Below, piece by piece: positions 1 through 7,983 of a stretch of DNA of 47,973 bases. Origin of the DNA: Vibrio tubiashii ATCC 19109 (GTDB taxonomy: Bacteria; Pseudomonadota; Gammaproteobacteria; Enterobacterales; Vibrionaceae); contig NZ_CP009359.1 of NCBI RefSeq assembly GCF_000772105.1, positions 1 through 47,973 of the forward strand. Reading direction: 5' to 3'. The notes below the pieces were generated by a model. It ran no database searches and was not told where the DNA came from. It was given only the letters and a program-made list of their open reading frames with translations. The position numbers were made by a program, and so were the translations under genes. Numbering within the stretch: the first letter of the stretch is position 1; the number at the start of each line of letters is the position of its first letter.

Positions 1-1014
1 ATGCAAACGGAATTATATAAATCGAAAGAGACAACGATCACTAGCTCTGCGTCAACAGATGTACCAAGTGACTTTTTTAAGAAGTCGCACGCGTTTGTGT
101 TCTCTAGTCTCTCTCTTTCACCTGTAGAACATGACATTTTTGCTTTGCTCTTGTCGAGGTTACATGCTGACCATTGGCAGGATTTTTTAGAAGGAAAAAT
201 GTTGTCACCTATCTATGAGTTTAAAAGTGATATTCTCTGTGATTGGTTTGGAGCGCAAAGAGAAGACCTTTACAACATTTTGTATAAGCCTAGTGATCGA
301 CTTTCAAGCAAAAAGATAGGTGTACAGCAAGAAGGAAAATCTTTTGATTTCATCCCGCTTTTTAAGCGCGTTAAGTATAATGATGGTACATTAACCATTA
401 AACCAAATGATGATCTCATCGCTGAATTTCTCGGTATCTCTCAAGGCCACGCGCAAATCCCACATCGTTCATTTAGAAGCATTAAAACCGAATATGGTAA
501 AAGACTGTACTCAATGCTTTGTCGATTTAGAGCACCGCACACAGAATTGCACCCTCAAACAATTGAAAATCTTCACGGCTTTTTTGGTTTACTCGATGAA
601 AAAGGGAACTTGACCAAGAAAACATATGCTGTTAATGCCAATTTCATTAACAGGATAATTAAGCCTGCAATCAAAGAGATCGACGAAAAAGAGTCTAATA
701 TCGCGTTTTTTGTGGATGGAAAAACGGGGAATTATGGTTTTTCTTACATCAAAGAAGGTAGAAAAATTGTTGGCCTTAAATTTCTATTTGAATGGTCTGG
801 TGATGCCGCTAACAGCACTCGACAATTGAGCTATGAAGACGCGAAAAGAACCTATAATGAGGTAGTGTCTAGATCTTGCATTCCTTCGCTTAGGGAGCTT
901 GATAATTTAAAAGAGCATCTTGTTTCTTTGGGTGAAGAAGGTCACGATCTCTCTGGTGGTTTCTTTACTAAGTTACGAGACGTTACCCAAGCTAGCGAAA
1001 AATTACCCTCATAA
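1..1014 (+). CDS. repA: Rep_3-family plasmid replication initiator
   Basis: A 337-residue protein with the build of Rep_3 initiators (RepE/pi type): two tandem winged-helix domains, the first about residues 25-150 and the second about 155-270. The segment SFRSIKTEYGKRLYSMLCRF (about 157-176) matches the conserved entry to the second domain of this family. Such proteins bind iterons as monomers to open the origin and bind an inverted operator as dimers to repress their own gene. Both kinds of site lie at the end of the window (47568-47712 and 47877-47899), which fits circular joining. The start codon is base 1; there is no good Shine-Dalgarno before it, only a weak AGGA about 18 bases upstream, so expression may be low. 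The symbol is generic. Confidence 0.9.
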   Translation: MQTELYKSKETTITSSASTDVPSDFFKKSHAFVFSSLSLSPVEHDIFALLLSRLHADHWQDFLEGKMLSPIYEFKSDILCDWFGAQREDLYNILYKPSDRLSSKKIGVQQEGKSFDFIPLFKRVKYNDGTLTIKPNDDLIAEFLGISQGHAQIPHRSFRSIKTEYGKRLYSMLCRFRAPHTELHPQTIENLHGFFGLLDEKGNLTKKTYAVNANFINRIIKPAIKEIDEKESNIAFFVDGKTGNYGFSYIKEGRKIVGLKFLFEWSGDAANSTRQLSYEDAKRTYNEVVSRSCIPSLRELDNLKEHLVSLGEEGHDLSGGFFTKLRDVTQASEKLPS

Positions 1015-1019
1015 ACCTT

Positions 1020-1065
1020 GAAAGGCCGCCATTTAAGCATCACTAACGCTTGTAGCGGCCTTTTC
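1020..1065 (+). terminator. Intrinsic terminator of the replication gene
   Basis: AAAGGCCGC pairs with GCGGCCTTT across a loop of about 23 bases and is followed by a T-rich run. It lies just after the initiator stop codon. Confidence 0.75.
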
Positions 1066-1275
1066 TATTCATCCCACCTTCTCTTAAACAGCCTCTTAGA
1101 GCGATTAAAGCCGCTTTCAGATTAGTTGGGCGCGAAATTGAAGTGAATATAAGGAGAGAGCCAGAGCGAGCGAACATATTTACTGCAATTTTGAGCAAGC
1201 AAGCGTTAGCGCGACAGTGTGATCACCTATCTTTATGTTGGTAAAAAACAATTATTATTCGGTGTGTTTAACAAT
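1066..1275. other. Non-coding spacer
   Basis: About 200 bases between the initiator terminator and the next promoter. I see no convincing reading frame or strong repeat here. Confidence 0.5.
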
Positions 1276-1280
1276 AACCA

Positions 1281-1375
1281 TTGTATTTTTCTTGGAAATA
1301 TCCGATAATATACCCAGAAGTTAAGGCAATTAACTTCCCCTGTAACGCCCACTAGGGCAACAACCCGAAAGGATG
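1281..1375 (+). promoter_or_regulatory. Promoter plus structured leader, copy A
   Basis: A sigma-70 promoter (TTGTAT at 1281-1286, 17-base spacer, GATAAT at 1304-1309) is followed by a perfect 8-bp hairpin, GAAGTTAA/TTAACTTC (1317-1337). Next comes a conserved leader at 1341-1375 containing CGCCCACTAGGGC and AACCCGAAAGGATG. GGGC can pair with the upstream GCCC, or its GGG with the downstream CCC, so two folds are possible. CCGAAAGG could form a small GNRA-capped hairpin over the ribosome site. Near-identical modules lie before the genes starting at 46311 and 44588, and a promoterless copy before 43172. Confidence 0.8.
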
Positions 1376-1381
1376 CTTTAT

Positions 1382-1645
1382 ATGAGATTTGATCTTTCTG
1401 ATTTTGATATTGCAGCACTGGCTGAGGACTTAGAACCTACCAACCAAGTTTACATTGAGTTTGCTTCAACTAATAAAGCGGAGTGGGTAACGCTTCATGT
1501 TGAGCAACTAACGAATTCCTTTGATTGTGGTATTGAGCATTGGCTTAATGGTGAAGTTCAAAATGATACCAAGAGTGACCGTTTTATCGCTCGCTCATTG
1601 CTAGAGATTGTTCTTACCTTAAAAAACTTTATCATCCTGATTTAG
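1382..1645 (+). CDS. Small protein of the leader-linked gene set, unknown function
   Basis: An 87-residue acidic protein with no recognised domain. The ATG at 1382 is preferred over 1373 because the leader's AAGGA then sits about 8 bases upstream, as in the other leader copies. The C-terminus is hydrophobic (LKNFIILI). It is the only plus-strand gene with this leader and lies between rep and the stb-like operon. A clean terminator follows. Confidence 0.65.
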   Translation: MRFDLSDFDIAALAEDLEPTNQVYIEFASTNKAEWVTLHVEQLTNSFDCGIEHWLNGEVQNDTKSDRFIARSLLEIVLTLKNFIILI

Positions 1646-1672
1646 CAGCAACACTTTTAGCACGACATAACT

Positions 1673-1701
1673 AAAAGCCTCCCAAGTTGGGAGGCTTTTT
1701 G
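1673..1701. terminator. Bidirectional terminator between convergent genes
   Basis: AAAAGCCTCCC and GGGAGGCTTTTT form an 11-bp stem around AAGTT, with T runs on both strands. It can stop the plus-strand gene ending at 1645 and the minus-strand operon ending at 1718. Confidence 0.85.
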
Positions 1702-1716
1702 TATAGTACGATACAT
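1699..1716. promoter_or_regulatory. Orphan copy of the GTAC-core palindrome
   Basis: TTGTATAGTACGATACAT is the reverse complement of the units repeated in tandem at 47280-47315 before the SprT-like gene, apart from an end base. It lies between the terminator and the end of the stb-like operon, where no promoter is obvious. Confidence 0.5.
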
Positions 1717-1717
1717 T

Positions 1718-2125
1718 TTACATTAAGCTTAATGATAATAAGGTAAAAGCACTCCCCACAACTGAACCTATGACCCCGACAAAGAAGACCAATAGGTAGG
1801 GAGGGGTAACGTTTTTCTTTATTGCTTTTGCATGTTCATCCAGTAACGTAGGGATCTTACGCTCAAGCATTTTTTCTAGTGTGACGGTGTGTCTATCAAT
1901 CTCGTTTGCGAGATCTAGCACTCTATTAATCTTACTGTTAAAGCTCACATCAAGTTCATTTGGCACAGTGGCAACCGCTTTTTTCATTGCTTCTACCAAT
2001 GCAATCACTTCTTGCGTTTTGCCGTCAAACTCTTTTGGAAGCGCTTGGAGCGCTCCCAATAGTTCTGTTGTGTCGGTGAGCATGAGCTTTAATCTAGCAT
2101 CAATGATCTCATCCATATCACGCAT
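1718..2125 (-). CDS. Third gene of the stb-like operon, C-terminal membrane anchor
   Basis: 135 residues: a helical, probably coiled-coil N-terminal 100 residues, then one hydrophobic segment (about 110-133, YLLVFFVGVIGSVVGSAF). It starts inside the end of the ATPase gene (8-base overlap), so translation is probably coupled. Its place after an StbB-like ATPase resembles stbC in IncW R388, but I see no direct resemblance to a named family. A tail-anchored partner for the ATPase is a plausible role, by inference only. Confidence 0.6.
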   Translation of the reverse strand: MRDMDEIIDARLKLMLTDTTELLGALQALPKEFDGKTQEVIALVEAMKKAVATVPNELDVSFNSKINRVLDLANEIDRHTVTLEKMLERKIPTLLDEHAKAIKKNVTPPYLLVFFVGVIGSVVGSAFTLLSLSLM

Positions 2126-2855
2126 TGGCCGTTTCTTCCATTAGGTCTAAATCAAGCATTTCAAAGGCGATATCTAGATCGTCATTGACACCGCTAATCA
2201 GGCGTTTAAGTGTGCGTTGTTCTGATAGTTCCTCGCGTTTTGCTCGGTCTTTTTCCTGTCGAATCATTAAGCGTAGATTACGCTCATCATTTGCGATCTC
2301 GGAAAATGTTTTATTTGCTTTATTTAACGCAGAGAATGCAACTGTTTCATAAACTACAGAATATTGCGATTTATCAAGTTTGATTTTAATTTTCTTTAGA
2401 CCTTCTAGGAAATCAGAAAATTGCTTTTCAATTGTTAGCTGTTTATCTGCTTGGTTGAAGATAAATTTAATTCTATCCTTTTCAACTCCAAGCGATAAAA
2501 GCATCATTGCGGTAGATACTGCATCGATTTGCTGTTTGTGTTTTGGAATTACTGGTATAACAAAATAATCAATATCATCCTGAGAGCCTTTATATTCTTG
2601 CATCTGCAAAATAAATGATTCAATGTTTGATGAGCCTACGTCTATGATATTCACATCATTTGAATCCATACGCTTCAATATTTCATCAAACTCTTTGGCA
2701 GAGAATTTCACATCGTCTGAACCGTCAGAGTTGATTGTTTCTACTTTTACAATTTCCGCACCTGGTAGACGTGGTTTTAATAGCACCTCACACAACGTTG
2801 ATTTGCCCACATTACCGGAGTTATTTACCATTGCGATATTAACGAATAATTCCAT
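2118..2855 (-). CDS. stbB: StbB-like P-loop ATPase (plasmid stability)
   Basis: 245 residues beginning with a beta strand and a deviant Walker A motif, NNSGNVGKST (residues 11-20), as in StbB of R388-type plasmids and more distantly ParA/MinD ATPases. IDVGSSN near residue 72 is in the Walker B position. The C-terminal third is charged and helical. StbB-type proteins affect plasmid stability and conjugation; the exact mechanism here is inferred. AAGGTT precedes the ATG at good spacing. It is the middle gene of a three-gene leftward operon next to the mobilisation region, the same order as in R388 (stb, oriT, relaxosome genes). Confidence 0.75.
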   Translation of the reverse strand: MELFVNIAMVNNSGNVGKSTLCEVLLKPRLPGAEIVKVETINSDGSDDVKFSAKEFDEILKRMDSNDVNIIDVGSSNIESFILQMQEYKGSQDDIDYFVIPVIPKHKQQIDAVSTAMMLLSLGVEKDRIKFIFNQADKQLTIEKQFSDFLEGLKKIKIKLDKSQYSVVYETVAFSALNKANKTFSEIANDERNLRLMIRQEKDRAKREELSEQRTLKRLISGVNDDLDIAFEMLDLDLMEETANA

Positions 2856-2864
2856 TTTTTAACC

Positions 2865-3350
2865 TTACTTTTGCTTAATCAAATATTCTACTAGCTTCTT
2901 GGACACGCCCATTTCATTTGCACAGTCCCATTTGCTAACCATTTCAGGGGTAATACCATTCCCCATTAGTTCTGAAATTAACTTCTCACTTCTGACACCA
3001 ACTTTTTGCCAATCCTTCTTGGTGTGAGATGTGTTGTGTGCGGCCTCATTAGCTGCCATTTCATCTTCTTGAGCTAATGTTTCCATTTGCTCATGTTGAT
3101 TCTTTTTTGCCTGAAGGCGATTTGCGGAAGAGGGCGTATTGCTCCGTTTCTTCTTAGCGCGATAAACGAGATCGCGAAAGTGGGAAAGCTCGATTAATCC
3201 ACCCAATCGGCTATAGACGGCCTTGTAGCTATAACCATCATTTTTTAGCGCTTCAATGGACTCAATGTTTCGATCAAACACCGCTTGAAGTTTGAAATCC
3301 TTGCTTTCTATCTCCTGCTTAATCTTCTGTGTAACTGTCTCAATGTCCAC
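2865..3350 (-). CDS. StbA-position DNA-binding protein
   Basis: 161 residues from a GTG at 3350, chosen because AGGGG lies 8 bases upstream and because the longer upstream frame runs through the repeat array and looks non-coding. The N-terminus (DIETVTQKIKQEIESKDF) and a helix-turn-helix-like stretch near YSYKAVYSRLGGLIELSHFR suggest DNA binding. The centre is polar, and the C-terminal 40 residues contain a second helix-turn-helix-like stretch (CANEMGVSKKLVEYLIKQK). As first gene of the operon directly after an array of TTGCAAT repeats it is the likely repeat-binding protein, as StbA is in R388. The family assignment rests on position. Confidence 0.6.
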   Translation of the reverse strand: MDIETVTQKIKQEIESKDFKLQAVFDRNIESIEALKNDGYSYKAVYSRLGGLIELSHFRDLVYRAKKKRSNTPSSANRLQAKKNQHEQMETLAQEDEMAANEAAHNTSHTKKDWQKVGVRSEKLISELMGNGITPEMVSKWDCANEMGVSKKLVEYLIKQK

Positions 3351-3372
3351 ATTAGTTACCCCTTGCCTTGTA

Positions 3373-3443
3373 TTGCAATTAAATATACAGCCATTTGCAA
3401 TAATTTCAACAGCGAAATGCAATATTTTAGATTTATTTGCAAT
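3373..3443. repeat. Four TTGCAAT repeats upstream of the stb-like operon
   Basis: TTGCAAT at 3373-3379, 3395-3401 and 3437-3443, and ATGCAAT at 3417-3423, spaced 22, 22 and 20 bp. The sites therefore sit on roughly one face of the helix. They lie between the operon start and the presumed oriT. This is what a centromere-like or operator array would look like; R388 StbA binds comparable short direct repeats. Confidence 0.65.
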
Positions 3444-3500
3444 AGTTTTGCCATAGATAATCAAGCAAAACTCAAGCAGATTGCCATGTTTTCTCAACTA

Positions 3501-3600
3501 CACACTACCCTTATGGGTAGGCTGTAGGCACGCTGTCGAATGTATACAAATTGTTCCAATTTGATATAATTCGCGTGCAAAGGGATTCTCCCTTTAACCC
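3501..3600. other. Probable origin of transfer (oriT)
   Basis: Three perfect inverted repeats within 91 bases: CTACCC/GGGTAG (3505-3520), CAAATTG/CAATTTG (3547-3563) and AAAGGGA/TCCCTTT (3579-3595). A TATAAT box at 3565-3570 fits a rightward promoter for the mobilisation genes. The location between the stb-like operon and the MobC-like and relaxase genes is the usual place for oriT. The nick site cannot be read from the sequence. Confidence 0.6.
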
Positions 3601-3626
3601 TGGTTTGGACTCTACGAGTTGATGAT

Positions 3627-3998
3627 ATGAGCACTACAAAAAGCACATCGAAGAAAGACAATGAAAACAAGGACGAGGTGATCACCTTCCGTCTGACTGC
3701 TGAACAATACGCGCCGTTCAAAAAGCAGATAGAAGATAACAACACCAACAAATCCTCTTTCTTTAGACAACTAACCTTGGCCAATCAACACTTCGTTGTA
3801 GAGTCAAAAGAGCTGCCAAAAGACACAGCGCGATTACTATTTCTTGCAAACAAGGTTTCAAACAACCTGAACCAGTTAGCGAAACGTGTACACCAATCAC
3901 ACCGAGCAGATGTGGTTGATAAAAATCTCTACATACGAACGCTTAACACCCTCCAAGATTTACAAAAACTGTGGAACGAGGCTGTTAAAAAATGCTAG
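3627..3998 (+). CDS. mobC: MobC-like relaxosome accessory protein
   Basis: 123 residues: a lysine-rich start, then VITFRLTAEQYAPFKKQI resembling a ribbon-helix-helix N-terminus, and LANKVSNNLNQLAKRV (about 73-88), the asparagine-rich signature of MobC/NikA-type accessory proteins. Such proteins bind oriT and help the relaxase reach its nick site. It overlaps the relaxase start by a few bases (ATGCTAG), so the two are co-translated. It is the first gene right of the presumed oriT and may repress its own promoter. Confidence 0.8.
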   Translation: MSTTKSTSKKDNENKDEVITFRLTAEQYAPFKKQIEDNNTNKSSFFRQLTLANQHFVVESKELPKDTARLLFLANKVSNNLNQLAKRVHQSHRADVVDKNLYIRTLNTLQDLQKLWNEAVKKC

Positions 3999-6900
3999 CT
4001 AGAGTTAGTAGCAATAAATTAGGTATTGTTGACTATCTTAAAAATGGTCATAAATCGGGGAGGTCATTATCTAGGGATGAACTCGACGAACGAGTTTGTA
4101 TTGATGGTGATCTGAATTTAACCGAAGAGTTAATTAATCAGCTTAACATTCAAGGTCGAGAAGATAATTATTTGCATATTACCTTGAGCTATGCAGAAAG
4201 GGATTTATCAGAGGACAAAATTATTGATTCTTACAATCAATATAAAAAGCTTTTGATGTCTGCATATGGGGAAGACGAGTATAATGTATATGCTGAAATA
4301 CATCACCCTAAAGTTAAGAGCTATGTAGATAAAAAAACAGGTGAAGTGGTAGAACGATTTCCACATGTTCATATGGTAATACCAAAAAGAAATATGATAA
4401 CCGGTAAGTCAATTAATCCTTTTGGTAGATATACAGACAATATTAAATACCATGATGCTATTCAAGAAACCGTAAATAGGACTCACCAATTAGAATCTCC
4501 TTATGATAATCAAAGGAAATATAGAATATTAGGTGACGATTCGGATTTTATTAGTCGATATAAAGGTGACACGTTCAAGAGCGGAAATAGAGAGTTTAAG
4601 GAAAAACTTTTCGACTCTATTAATGCTAAAGAGATTCGAACAATGAAAGCCTTTGAAAAGGAGTTAGCTTCACATGGCCAAGTTAGTAAAGGAAAGGCCG
4701 GTGCAGTTGATGAGTATTATCAGATTAAGTTACCTGGTCAAACTAAGAACATAAGGCTCAAACATACTTGCTTTACTAAAGATTACATAGAGAAAAGAGA
4801 ACTACAGCGAGTAAAGCCAAGCGATAAAAAGATAGCCGGTGATCTGAGTGAATGGCTCGAAACCAGAAGCGAAGAAAACAAGTTTATCCACCCTGCATCC
4901 CCAAGAATAAGAAAAGAGTATTACAAGCTCAATCAAGCAGAAAGAACCAAACGGCTTCTGGAACTGAAAGCTAGTTATGAAGACGCCCACAAGATTAATG
5001 ATTCTTCTTCGCCAAAGTACCGCAGAGCCACTAAATCGGCCACCACGGACATACCAGGTATGAACGAATTGGATTCGAGCATGGATGATGTGGCCAGTTG
5101 GCAAAAAAATGGCACTCATCCACCGGTATTCGATTCCGAGACGACCAAAACAGCAGAAAGGACAGATAACCATAGTGTGGTTAACCAACAACCTGCTGCA
5201 TCGACATTTGCCACGCTCAAGACGCTAGAACCTAGCGCATCGAGCGAGCGATTAAACACTAAAACCACTCCTAATCAAAAATCACAAGAGGAAACAAACA
5301 ATGTCAATAATGAAGCGCAGCGACGGGAAATACGTAGCCAGCCCAGTGTTACAGAACATCGCGGAGAAAGACGAAGACAACCTACCGAAGCTCGAAACGG
5401 CTTGCCAAGTATGCAACCACGCAATGTGGATGGAAGTCGACAAGGACGGGGTAAGACAGGCTCAGGTGTATTGCCGACCGACAAATACAATCGTGTGGGG
5501 TGGGCAGGACAGTATAGAGATCGTCAATTGCGACGGTCTAACGATGTTCGACGAAGACTAGAGCAGGGTTTTAAACAAGGCGTAAAGGAGGGGATACCAG
5601 GCGTTAGAAAAAATGTTCAACGTCGCCTAGAGAAACCCACCAGTCTGATCGAGCAGTACAAGCAAGGGACGTACAAAACCCCTCAGTCAGAGCTTGATTA
5701 CTTTAGAAAAATAAGGAGGGATATCGATCCAGAAGCACTACTGAATCACTTTGAGAAGTCTCACGGACTCATTAAACGTAACTATTCGATAGAGGCTAGG
5801 GAAGACGGAACACCAAGGATAAGGATAGGAAACAGAGCGTACACAGCAAGTGATTTTTGCACTAAGCATATGCACTTGGAATGGGACGAAACCAAACATC
5901 TTTTAACTAAGCTGTACCAGGATAAGTTAGCCAAGCGAGACGAACAACACGAACTGAATGCTATTGTCTTCGCAAGTGACTACACGACGCAGGGTTACAG
6001 CAGTAAGTCTAAATTATCGAGAGTCAATGAATCGTTGCAGATATTCAAATACTTGCAACAAAAAGAACAATACGAGGATCGTAAAATGTCATTAAGCGAA
6101 GCAGAACTAAAACACCGTACTGATAACCCAACCGCGAATGAAAATGCCATTAGCAATGATGAGCTCAGTTATCAAAACATAACTGATACTTTCTTGCGAC
6201 AACAGCAATTAGCGCAGAGTTTAACGGTAAAACTCTCCGACATTGTGGCCAGTAAAGATCTGAAAGATAAGTATGTCGATTTTTCAGATAAAAACACGGG
6301 CATTAAACTATTCAGAGATCATGGCCACAAAATCGTAATGAATTCACGCAACCCTGATGTTAATCATGTGGCTGCAGCTATGGCATTAGCTTCTGAAAAA
6401 TTTGGTACGGTCAATATTACTGGCTCTAAGGATTTCAAACAGCAAGTGATTGATGTGGCTGTAGCGAAAGATCTTAATATAGTTTTTGCTAATAAACAGC
6501 TTCAGCAACAGTTTATGAAGTGTAAACAGCTAGCGAAAGAAAACGCGCTTCTTGAGCAAGCTTCGAAAAAGCACGACACGAAAAACGCGCAGAGTGTGGC
6601 GCAGTCTGCAGTGAATATAGAAACTGGCTCTACAGGTGGATTAGCTGAAAATAGAAGCGCAGCGGCTATCAGGGAGGCGTTAACTAATAGTGATAAGGTT
6701 AAGTCTGACTTGGAAAAATTGGAAGGTTTGGATGATGTACAGAAAGGTAAGGTCGTAAGCAGTCATGTTGATATGCTTCAAGCCCACCAAGGTACTGCAG
6801 GCTACCGAATCGTAGAAGATGCAATGTTATCTGGCGCTGAGAATAACGAGGATTACCAGACGTTGGTTGACAAAGAGATAGAGGTTCGTAAGGAGCAACA

Positions 6901-7636
6901 AACCAAAGCAGAAGCAGAGAAACAGGTTAGTGCATCGAGCGAGACTGCGATAGATGGTTCGGATAAACCACTAGTTACTCTTGTTGGCCACGGTGCAGCG
7001 CCTTATCTGAACAAAAAAGATGGAAAGCTAAGTTACTATGTTGAATTAAGTAATGGTGAGGTTAAATGGGGCGTTGGTCTTAAAGAGGCAATAACGAAAA
7101 GCAAGGCTAAGGTAGGGGATGTCGTGGAAGTGGAGCGCGTAGGGAAAAAGGATGTTCAATTAACCCAACTGCAGCGAGATAATGAAGGTAAAGTAACAGG
7201 TACAGATGTGATCGACACTCATCGTAATAAGTGGGAAGTTACGGTGGTTGGGCGAACACTTGAAAGTGCGCCAATAGAGCACGAAGCCACACAATCAAAC
7301 ACCCCCGCTGTAGATGAGGCCGTCAATCAAGAGCCACCTGTTGCATCTAAACAACAAACCGATAGCTACGCAGTTGATTATGAACACCAAGAAGGAACAT
7401 CGTTGCTGAGAGTGACTATCAATGGCCAAGAGCCAAGTACAGTTGAAACTAAGGTATTGCTCGCTATTCAACAACAAGATGGTTTCTTGAAGAATTTCAC
7501 TTTAGCTCAAATAGAATCCGGTGAACTACAGCAAAGACAAGCTAAAGGGGCGCAACCTGTACCGCAAACCTATGGTTTAACTGGTGAAGTGGTAAACCAG
7601 GACGAGAAACAAACCAACGTACCAAAGTTAAAGTGA
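3992..7636 (+). CDS. Large conjugative relaxase with LPD7-like domain
   Basis: 1214 residues. The N-terminal 300 form the relaxase domain: a tyrosine at 15 (GIVDYLKNG), HITLSY near 62-67, and the histidine motif FPHVHMVIPK with H125 and H127, preceded by H104-H105. Metal-binding HxH histidines and an N-terminal tyrosine fit MOBP-like relaxases, but I cannot fix the class. Residues about 330-560 are polar and low in complexity. About 765-835 (DKNTGIKLFRDHGHKIVM onward) resembles the LPD7 domain of conjugation proteins. About 990-1090 is a beta-rich domain (TLVGHGAAPYLNKKDGK) I cannot name. The protein nicks oriT and pilots the strand. Another gene is read in a different frame inside the disordered linker. 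Confidence 0.88.
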   Translation: MLARVSSNKLGIVDYLKNGHKSGRSLSRDELDERVCIDGDLNLTEELINQLNIQGREDNYLHITLSYAERDLSEDKIIDSYNQYKKLLMSAYGEDEYNVYAEIHHPKVKSYVDKKTGEVVERFPHVHMVIPKRNMITGKSINPFGRYTDNIKYHDAIQETVNRTHQLESPYDNQRKYRILGDDSDFISRYKGDTFKSGNREFKEKLFDSINAKEIRTMKAFEKELASHGQVSKGKAGAVDEYYQIKLPGQTKNIRLKHTCFTKDYIEKRELQRVKPSDKKIAGDLSEWLETRSEENKFIHPASPRIRKEYYKLNQAERTKRLLELKASYEDAHKINDSSSPKYRRATKSATTDIPGMNELDSSMDDVASWQKNGTHPPVFDSETTKTAERTDNHSVVNQQPAASTFATLKTLEPSASSERLNTKTTPNQKSQEETNNVNNEAQRREIRSQPSVTEHRGERRRQPTEARNGLPSMQPRNVDGSRQGRGKTGSGVLPTDKYNRVGWAGQYRDRQLRRSNDVRRRLEQGFKQGVKEGIPGVRKNVQRRLEKPTSLIEQYKQGTYKTPQSELDYFRKIRRDIDPEALLNHFEKSHGLIKRNYSIEAREDGTPRIRIGNRAYTASDFCTKHMHLEWDETKHLLTKLYQDKLAKRDEQHELNAIVFASDYTTQGYSSKSKLSRVNESLQIFKYLQQKEQYEDRKMSLSEAELKHRTDNPTANENAISNDELSYQNITDTFLRQQQLAQSLTVKLSDIVASKDLKDKYVDFSDKNTGIKLFRDHGHKIVMNSRNPDVNHVAAAMALASEKFGTVNITGSKDFKQQVIDVAVAKDLNIVFANKQLQQQFMKCKQLAKENALLEQASKKHDTKNAQSVAQSAVNIETGSTGGLAENRSAAAIREALTNSDKVKSDLEKLEGLDDVQKGKVVSSHVDMLQAHQGTAGYRIVEDAMLSGAENNEDYQTLVDKEIEVRKEQQTKAEAEKQVSASSETAIDGSDKPLVTLVGHGAAPYLNKKDGKLSYYVELSNGEVKWGVGLKEAITKSKAKVGDVVEVERVGKKDVQLTQLQRDNEGKVTGTDVIDTHRNKWEVTVVGRTLESAPIEHEATQSNTPAVDEAVNQEPPVASKQQTDSYAVDYEHQEGTSLLRVTINGQEPSTVETKVLLAIQQQDGFLKNFTLAQIESGELQQRQAKGAQPVPQTYGLTGEVVNQDEKQTNVPKLK
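5301..5561 (+). CDS. Cysteine-rich small protein nested in the relaxase gene
   Basis: 86 residues in a different frame from the surrounding relaxase gene. A strong ribosome site (AAGAGGAAA, 5286-5293) lies 8 bases before the ATG. The protein has an ordered-looking composition with C35, C38, C58 and C77 spaced like a zinc-binding fold (ACQVCNHAMWMEV, VYCRP, IVNCDG), tryptophans, and an acidic end. The relaxase frame over the same bases encodes arginine- and glutamine-rich disordered sequence, as expected when the relaxase linker tolerates an overprinted gene. I seem to recall small C-x2-C...YC...CDG proteins near transfer genes of other plasmids. A relaxosome or entry role is a guess. Confidence 0.65.
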   Translation: MSIMKRSDGKYVASPVLQNIAEKDEDNLPKLETACQVCNHAMWMEVDKDGVRQAQVYCRPTNTIVWGGQDSIEIVNCDGLTMFDED

Positions 7637-7652
7637 TCACCAAATAACACCC

Positions 7653-7688
7653 AAAAAAAAGCCGCCCGAAGATGGGCGGCTTTTTTAC
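7653..7688. terminator. Bidirectional terminator after the relaxase gene
   Basis: AAAGCCGCCC, a 6-base loop, then GGGCGGCTTT, with T runs on both strands. It serves the relaxase operon and the end of the leftward transfer block. The same 10-base arm recurs inside virD4 (23229-23263) and partly at 40424. Confidence 0.9.
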
Positions 7689-7695
7689 ATCAATC

Positions 7696-7733
7696 CATTT
7701 GCGGTATCACCTTTGACCCTGACACCGCAAATG
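7696..7733. repeat. Inverted repeat after the last transfer-block gene
   Basis: CATTTGCGGT and ACCGCAAATG, a perfect 10-bp inverted repeat with an 18-base loop, directly after the stop of the gene at 7736-7981. It has no T tract of its own, so it may stabilise the 3' end or assist the neighbouring terminator. Confidence 0.55.
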
Positions 7734-7735
7734 AA

Positions 7736-7981
7736 TCATGCAGCATCATCGAGGACGGGCTTATTTAAGCTGACCTTAAGTTGGCCACCCCAAAGCAATC
7801 CAACCACCCCTAAGTTTTCTAGGTTGCGGCCAAGTGATGTTCTTTCCTCATATTGCTCATAAGGGAAAGTACAGTGTATGTATTTGTTCTTACACGCATC
7901 TGTTTTGGCTATATCTTCTAAAGATTCGATTGTACTCGCGTACATAAGGTGCTCACTCTTCGGTATAATTTGAATAAACAT
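7736..7981 (-). CDS. Hypothetical protein, last gene of the transfer block
   Basis: 81 residues from the ATG at 7981, preceded by AGGAG at 8 bases. The longer frame upstream overlaps the transglycosylase gene and is not needed. No signal peptide, membrane segment or recognised domain. It contains two cysteines (DACKNKYIHCTF) and a glycine- and leucine-rich stretch (LENLGVVGLLWGG). It starts three bases after the transglycosylase stop codon, so it belongs to that operon. Confidence 0.6.
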   Translation of the reverse strand: MFIQIIPKSEHLMYASTIESLEDIAKTDACKNKYIHCTFPYEQYEERTSLGRNLENLGVVGLLWGGQLKVSLNKPVLDDAA

Positions 7982-7983
7982 GT

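Noticed and set aside
3351..3497. N-terminal extension of the StbA-position protein
   Set aside because: It would translate through the TTGCAAT repeat array; the GTG at 3350 has a proper ribosome site.
3494..3784. Leftward frame of 96 codons across the oriT region
   Set aside because: It overlaps the MobC-like gene and the inverted repeats of the presumed oriT and has no supporting signals.
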